A DNA stretch of 64,000 bases from Camellia lanceoleosa (taxonomy: Eukaryota > Streptophyta > Magnoliopsida > Ericales > Theaceae): positions 157,238,246-157,302,245 of the forward strand of contig CM045763.1 of assembly GCA_025200525.1 (NCBI GenBank), in the 5' to 3' direction. A program made the position numbers and the translations under genes. The notes beneath the pieces are model-generated. The model was not told the DNA's origin. It made no database searches and was given only the letters and a program-made list of their open reading frames with translations. This document shows positions 59,411 through 64,000 of this stretch, piece by piece (position 1 is the first letter of the stretch; every line of letters starts with the position of its first letter).

Positions 59411-59759
59411 AGTGTTGGCAGCCTAGCTTTTGTCTTGATTTTTGTATTTTGAGGACTTGTTTTGAGTCTTTTTGGTCTTAGTAAGTGTGTATATTTGTGT
59501 TTAAGTTGTTTTTACTTTGCTTATCGAGTCATTTTCAACTTCAATTCCATTTTCATTTTCATGCAAATATGGTGCTCATGATGCAAAAATGACAACATTC
59601 TTTATAAAAACTACGAGGTTTTATTCCGATCATGGTTTTTACAAAAAGGGAGTACAAGTTTCAAAAGCAAAAGTAAAACTTATCTAAAGTTATACATATG
59701 CTATGCTACCAAACGAAAAGAAACTAAGCAAAAAGTACAAAAAATAGGCACCAGTCATC
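59411..59759. other. Spacer between the two PMD pseudogenes
   Basis: A T-rich stretch without a gene. It would hold the 3' end of the six-exon PMD gene and the promoter side of the DUF7745-like gene. I see no clear poly(A) signal or TATA box. Confidence 0.5.
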
Positions 59760-60533
59760 TCAGGCTCGAGAGGCCCTCTTCGTCCTCTTCCTCGGAGGGG
59801 ACTCGGGGGCACTGTCTCCATCAACACTGCTGTCAGAATCAGACTCTGAACCAGAGCTGGTATCATCTTCGTTCCCTGTCTCAAAGCCGCCTCGGCGTCA
59901 TCTCTACTCTCGGATCCCAAGCTAGCATCATCATCTTCGCTCTCAGATGACTCAGAATGTCGACTTACTATCTCCTCGAAGGTGCTGGTCTCACCATCAT
60001 CATCATCACCCAAAATGGGCTCTAAAGGACTACTCCAACCTCGGGTACCCTTATCTCTGCCTCAACCCCGGCACACATCTTGGCCATGAGATTGGTCTTG
60101 CCTCTCTCTCCTCCCTACTGCTGGAGGAGGTACTGCTGATACTGGTGTCACTGCTGCCACTGTTGCCCTCGGTATAGATGGAATTGGAAAAATAGTTGTC
60201 AGCATATCAGTTACAATGTGTGTATCAGATACAGGCATAGTATGCAGAATGAGTGTCATGTAGAAACCAGATACAATATGAGTCCAGTGTGTGAGTACAG
60301 TGTGCCAATGTAGTGTATCATTGCAGTTTGAAGAAGACTATAGTGGAAATGCTAATGTATCAGTGAGAGTATGATAGTGTGGTGCACAGCAGAGTTAGTA
60401 ATGAAATACATGCTGAAATGTAGAAAATTACCTAAATACTGTGGAGACCAAGCAGCATCTCTCTCCTCTACACCATGTCGATCAGAGAGGCAACTAGCTC
60501 GATGAGGCTCTCTACATACTCCGTAGTAGGTGC

Positions 60534-60620
60534 CTGCAAGTGCATTTGACTGATCAATATCTAGAATAAACATATCTGAGATGAAAGTTTGAGGTACAAA
60601 TTGTAAAGTGTGGTTCATAC
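60534..60620 (-). other. PMD gene intron between exons 4 and 5
   Basis: 87 bp, donor CAG|GTATGA and acceptor TGCAG|GCACCT. The join reads GAPQ-APTTEYVES in frame. Confidence 0.7.
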
Positions 60621-61151
60621 CTGAGGCGCGCCTCGAGCTCTAAAATACTTGTGCCCTGCCTATGCCAACTCGATCGGAATCTGGTAAGCTATCCTGGTCG
60701 GCCGCCAACATGTGAGCGTAGTGGGAATCTCCGGTCCACTGGTCATCTGTCCAACAGAAGGGGTCCCTCTAGCATGGGCCCTGGTCGCCTCACCCGCCAC
60801 AGGAGCTCCTGCTCCCTCGCCTATGCGAATGCCTTCCAGAAGAGGCATAAGATGAGTTTGGATGAATGTCACATAGTCGCCCTATGCTGTGAAGAAGTCA
60901 GCGTCTAGGCCTACCATGAACTAGATGATTGCATCAACTAGTAGGCTATCCCCTGTCCTCATAGACGCTAGGGGTGGCATCAGAATGACTAGATCAAGCA
61001 AGCCCATGGTCTGGCATACAAACCGCTCGCTTAGAAACCAAGCCTAGCAAACTGGGCCCTCTAATAAAATCTAGAAGCAAGATGTGGCCCAAGTGCCCGC
61101 GTACTGGTCTCTCACATGACCTGGCATCATTGCCCAGGGCTGCCATGTGAT

Positions 61152-61249
61152 CTGCGAATAGAGAATGTACAGATTGTTAGTTACCATCAGTTGCCGAAGT
61201 ATGAATCAGAGCAATAGTAAAGAAAAAATGATTGTGAGTTTCAGGTTAC
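61152..61249 (-). other. PMD gene intron between exons 3 and 4
   Basis: 98 bp, donor GAG|GTAACC and acceptor CGCAG|ATCACA. It joins DTVAADE to ITWQPW exactly as in the PMD family, the best-supported splice here. The intron before exon 3 has a clear donor at 61566 but no clean acceptor. Confidence 0.8.
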
Positions 61250-62214
61250 CTCGTCAGCGGCCACTGTATCGAAGTAGTGGCGGAAGAAGGCGAAGGTCGT
61301 GTCGTCACGACTCCAACATCGACACCGACCGTCATATCGTCGAGAATACGGTACCATATGGGGAATCTCCTCCATAGGCTCCGGAGCCAGAGTTGGGAAG
61401 TAGGAATAAACCGGGCAGTGGTGTTAATGTATGAACAAATATGAAACATAAAGTGCAAAGCAGAAAGCACAATGTATGAGCAGACACAGAAAGTGCAAAG
61501 TAGAAAGCACAAGTTGTAAGCATATATTGAATAGAATGTACAACATCAGAAAGGTGTGGTACATACCTTCCAAGCTCTCCAGTAGCCTCCAACTTACTCT
61601 CCCCTCATTCGAGAAGTGGAGCTCATGTAGCCATAGAGGGTGGCAAGGCCAGCTCCTCCCCAATCATAGAACCGGACCCGGGGCAGGGTCACCAGGGCGC
61701 TCAGCCGATATAAGCCTACAGTGTTCCACCTGCTCAAAAACAAGGTGGTACCGAGGAGAAACATCAAGAAGCCCCGGGCATACTGCTCCATTTCCTCTGG
61801 TGTCTCAGGCTCGCTCCCGCGAAACTGCTCAACAAACTAACTGTACCTCACCATGACCAGCCGGTATAGAGGTGGGTGCGTTCCGAGCAGGTGAATCCAT
61901 GCTACCTCTCACTCACCCATATCTGTGTTAAAGGGGATCGGATCATCCCTTACTCCTAAGCCTATGAGCATGGCGAAGTCATAGGGGGTCATTATCATCT
62001 CCCTAGCAGAAGAGAGGTGGAAAGAGTTGGTGGTATCCGACCACCTCTCCACCAACGCTCCGAGAAGGGGCCGCTTCGCTATGAGGCATGAAATTATGGA
62101 GTAGCAAAGGCCAAAGCCAGCCTCGTCAATAATATCGCAGACCCTGGCAGGGAGCTCATCATACCAGTCTCTTGCTATTGCCGCTCCATACCCCTTGTAG
62201 GCACGTGAGTCTCC

Positions 62215-62333
62215 CTATGGTAAAGAAGATGTGAATCAGATGAAAGGAAGTGATTAAAGAGCATTCGGATGAAAGGTGGTGCAAGAAATGCAGTTAAACA
62301 GAAGGCAAGAATGCATGAAAATAGAGTTCATAC
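62215..62333 (-). other. PMD gene intron 1
   Basis: 119 bp, donor GAG|GTATGA and acceptor ATAG|GGAGAC. The join keeps TEV-side codons and GDSRAYKGYG in frame. Confidence 0.75.
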
Positions 62334-62639
62334 CTCGGTAGCGCTGGAAGAAAGGTGGGAATCCGGCTCTCTTAGTAGGAGGTCTTCTGGCACACCACGA
62401 GCGAAGTCACTGAAACACCTGATGTCTCCAGGCAGTAGTATATGTGTACGAGGATGATACGTCATCGAATCAAAGGGGCGCACCCTTAGTGGTAATGGCT
62501 CTGGCTCGAGCTCCAGAGCAAACTCTTCATCCAGATCAGACGCAATGTCCTCCGCCATTGGCTCCTCAACCTCATCATGGAGTGATAATGGAGATGGAAC
62601 CTCAAGAGGAGCCCAGTCATGTGGTATATCATTAGCCAT

Positions 62640-63041
62640 CTGGGAAGTGGGTGAAAAAATGGATGAAAAATGAAGAAAAATGGAGAAAAGGGGGTAAACT
62701 TGGAAAAAGTCAACCCTAGGAGAGAGAAAATGGAAGAAAACGTCAAAACCCGAGAAAGTTCACAAAACCCGAGAGAAACTCGAGGGGAACAAGCCTAAAG
62801 TGGTGAAAATGTAGAAAAAGTGATGAAATCAAAATTTGATCGGTTCAAAGTGTAGAGAATCAAGAGGGTTTTATGAAAAAAGTTTGCGTGGGGCATTGGA
62901 AAACGTATATAAAGCGCAAATCTAGAGAGAGGAAGCACCTAGAGAGAGAGGGTGAAGATTTTCGGAGTTGTAGAGGTGAGGAAATGAAGTATGGAGTCGT
63001 ATTCTTAAAGACCCGAGGCTGAAAAGACAAAACTGCCCCAA
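62640..63041 (-). promoter_or_regulatory. Upstream region of the PMD gene
   Basis: This is the presumed 5' leader and promoter side on the minus strand. It contains CT-rich tracts (minus strand, around 62920-62960) and TTTATATAC at about 62908-62916, a weak TATA-like motif. No coding sequence is recognised. Confidence 0.45.
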
Positions 63042-63147
63042 TTTGTGCACGGGTGGCCGGCAGGCCACATTTGTGCCCGGCAACCCTAAATGGTGGCCAG
63101 CGACCTTCTCTTGTGGCCTGTAGGTGGCCGGTGGTCCTCACTTGTGT
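63042..63147. promoter_or_regulatory. GTGGCCGGC motif cluster upstream of the PMD gene
   Basis: Repeated TTGTGCACGGGTGGCCGGCA, TTTGTGCCCGGCAACCC, GGTGGCCAGCGACC, TTGTGGCCTG and GGTGGCCGGTGG, at the same kind of spacing as 59312-59410. Both clusters lie on the upstream (higher-coordinate) side of a minus-strand PMD gene. Confidence 0.65.
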
Positions 63148-63576
63148 TCAGAAGTTGTTTTGTGCCTTTGTTTACCGAGAAGTTTATAGGAGGCTCACTG
63201 TTGAGTTTAGATTGATTTTAAAGGATCTCAAAATTGCGTTCCGGTGCATGAATGTGCCCCACTTGCCAATAGGAACGATGTGTATCCTTTTTGAGCATGT
63301 TGCAAAGTCTCCAAGAGGTAAATCAGAGGTTATCACACAATATCATTTTTATTCATTCTGTCGAATTACATATTTGTTCTCTTCTGTTGTATATAATATG
63401 CATTTTCACAGAAATGTGCATTTTCACATATGCTTTTGTTTCTTGCATAGAACATTCTTTGAATTTCGCATAGAATATGCTTTTGTTTCGTTCATAGAAC
63501 ATGCTTTCAATTAACATCATGCGTAGGTTGTTTATCTTGCATGGAATATGCATTGTCACTGTATTGATTTGTAATC
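63148..63576. other. Spacer without recognised gene
   Basis: A plus-strand frame of 153 codons (63053-63514) crosses it but resembles nothing I know and overlaps the motif cluster. Loose repeats of CATAGAACATGCTTT and CATAGAATATGCTTTTG occur at about 63449-63560. Confidence 0.5.
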
Positions 63577-63680
63577 TTGTTCAATTTGTGCATTTGTCGC
63601 ACTTGTTCACTTTGTGCATCTATTGCACTTGTTCACCTTGTGCATCTATCGCACCTATTCACTTTGTGCATGTATCGCAT
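63577..63680 (+). repeat. 26-bp tandem repeat, four copies
   Basis: Copies at 63577-63602, 63603-63628, 63629-63654 and 63655-63680 have consensus TTGTTCACTTTGTGCATC plus TATCGCAC, with two to five changes each. Confidence 0.9.
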
Positions 63681-63712
63681 ATGCTCATTCCACTTTGCAT
63701 CTTTTGTTAGTC

Positions 63713-64000
63713 TCTCAGGATACGTGAAGTACGGCCATGGGCGTGTTTTATCTCGGAACGCGTGAAACGCGAGCCCGAGAGGTTTTCCTTCTATCTCAAG
63801 GCGCGTGAAGCATGCCCTGGGTAGGTTGTTTATCTCAGGATGCATGAAGTGCAACCTTGGGTGTGTTTTATCTCGGGAAGTGTAAAATGCAAGCCTGAGC
63901 GGTTTTCCTTCTATCTCAGGACGCGTGAAGCGTGGCCTTGGGTGGGTTGTTTATCTCAGGACTCGTGAAGCGTAGCCTTGGGCGTGTTTTATCTAAGGAC
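63713..64000 (+). repeat. Satellite with ~120-bp higher-order repeat of three ~40-bp hairpin monomers
   Basis: Monomers beginning TCTCAGG/TCTCGG recur every 38-43 bp. They form an A-B-C series that repeats at 63713, 63833 and 63954. Type A ends GGGCGTGTTTTA, type B GGTTTTCCTTCTA, type C GGGTTGTTTA. Each monomer has an internal inverted repeat such as ACGCGTGAAGCGT, or in type B CGCGTGAAACGCG flanked by CTCGG and CCGAG. The array runs off the window end. Tandem repeats of this kind are common in the 3' untranslated region of Tat-lineage elements. Confidence 0.88.

Larger units (their letters stand above)
59760..62639 (-). pseudogene. PMD (plant mobile domain) gene, six exons, multiple stops
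   Basis: Exon 1 (62639-62334) opens MANDIPHDWAPLEVPS. Exon 2 (62214-61567) has GALVERWSDTTNSFHLSSAR, MIMTPYDFAMLIGLGV, EQYARGFLMFLLGTTLFLSR and GGYWRAW. Exon 3 (about 61405-61250) has PHMVPYSRRYDGRC and FRHYFDTVAADE. Exon 4 (61151-60621) starts ITWQPWAMMPGHVRDQY. Exon 5 (60533-60432) has APTTEYVESLIELVASL. The last exon (about 60190-59760) gives an acidic tail (SGSESDSDSSVDGDSA) and a basic end RKRTKRASRA. These are the motifs and architecture of PMD proteins of the MAIN/phosphatase 7 long-form-like type, which act in the nucleus or ride in transposons. Stops include TGA after DMGE, TAG after VRYS, TAA before VGGYW, two in exon 4 and one in exon 5. A frameshift lies in the acidic tail. Confidence 0.85.

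Noticed and set aside
63053..63514. 153-codon plus-strand frame near the window end
   Set aside because: It starts inside the GTGGCCGGC cluster, has no known motif and runs into low-complexity repeats.
63577..64000. CRISPR-like regular repeats
   Set aside because: The repeats are directly adjacent without unique spacers, and the genome is a plant's.

Overview
This is a repeat-dominated stretch of a land-plant nuclear genome, most likely a eudicot. The evidence is nested Ty3/gypsy LTR retrotransposons primed by initiator tRNA-Met, plant mobile domain (PMD) genes with short GT-AG introns, and an AT-rich tandem array whose units carry a Helitron-like terminus. I see no intact host gene, no rRNA or tRNA gene and no CRISPR. 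The coding content is transposon-derived and mostly broken.

Layout. (1) 1-50017 is one tandem array of about 1.6-1.7 kb units, interrupted by later insertions. Each unit has an AT-rich part, a perfect or near-perfect hairpin followed by CTAGT/CTAGG (a Helitron-type 3' end), a short-repeat block with TATATATAG motifs, and a T-rich minisatellite. Thirteen hairpins are visible. (2) 13233-22439 is a plus-strand Ty3/gypsy element with TSD CTATA. Its protease-RT-RNase H frame is intact, but gag and integrase are broken by stops and frameshifts. (3) 23004-24794 is a truncated LTR of the same family as the element in (5). (4) 26521-45252 is a minus-strand LTR element with TSD AATGT. Its LTRs are nearly identical but its pol is almost wholly missing, so it is non-autonomous. 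(5) 33289-42156 is a second minus-strand gypsy element with TSD GTCCC, nested in the gag of element (4).

(6) At 50017/50018 the array stops abruptly against a 5'-truncated Tat-lineage Ty3/gypsy element on the plus strand. It has gag, protease, RT, RNase H, a second RNase H-like domain and integrase, all degraded, and runs to about 57233. (7) Downstream and antisense are two PMD-family pseudogenes. One is DUF7745-like (about 57900-59190); the other is a six-exon PMD gene (59760-62639). Each is preceded by a cluster of GTGGCCGGC-type motifs. Extra antisense ORFs downstream of pol are known in Tat-lineage elements, so regions 6-8 may be one very large element. (8) 63577-64000 holds a 26-bp tandem repeat and then a higher-order satellite of three 40-bp hairpin monomers per 120 bp, running off the window.

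History inferred from target-site duplications: the array came first; elements (2), (3) and (4) inserted into it; element (5) inserted into (4). The strongest leads are the Helitron-ended array, clusters of CpG palindromes in the U3 of two LTR families, an age paradox in the nested pair, a conserved hairpin beside the polypurine tract in three elements, and the paired antisense PMD genes behind a Tat pol.
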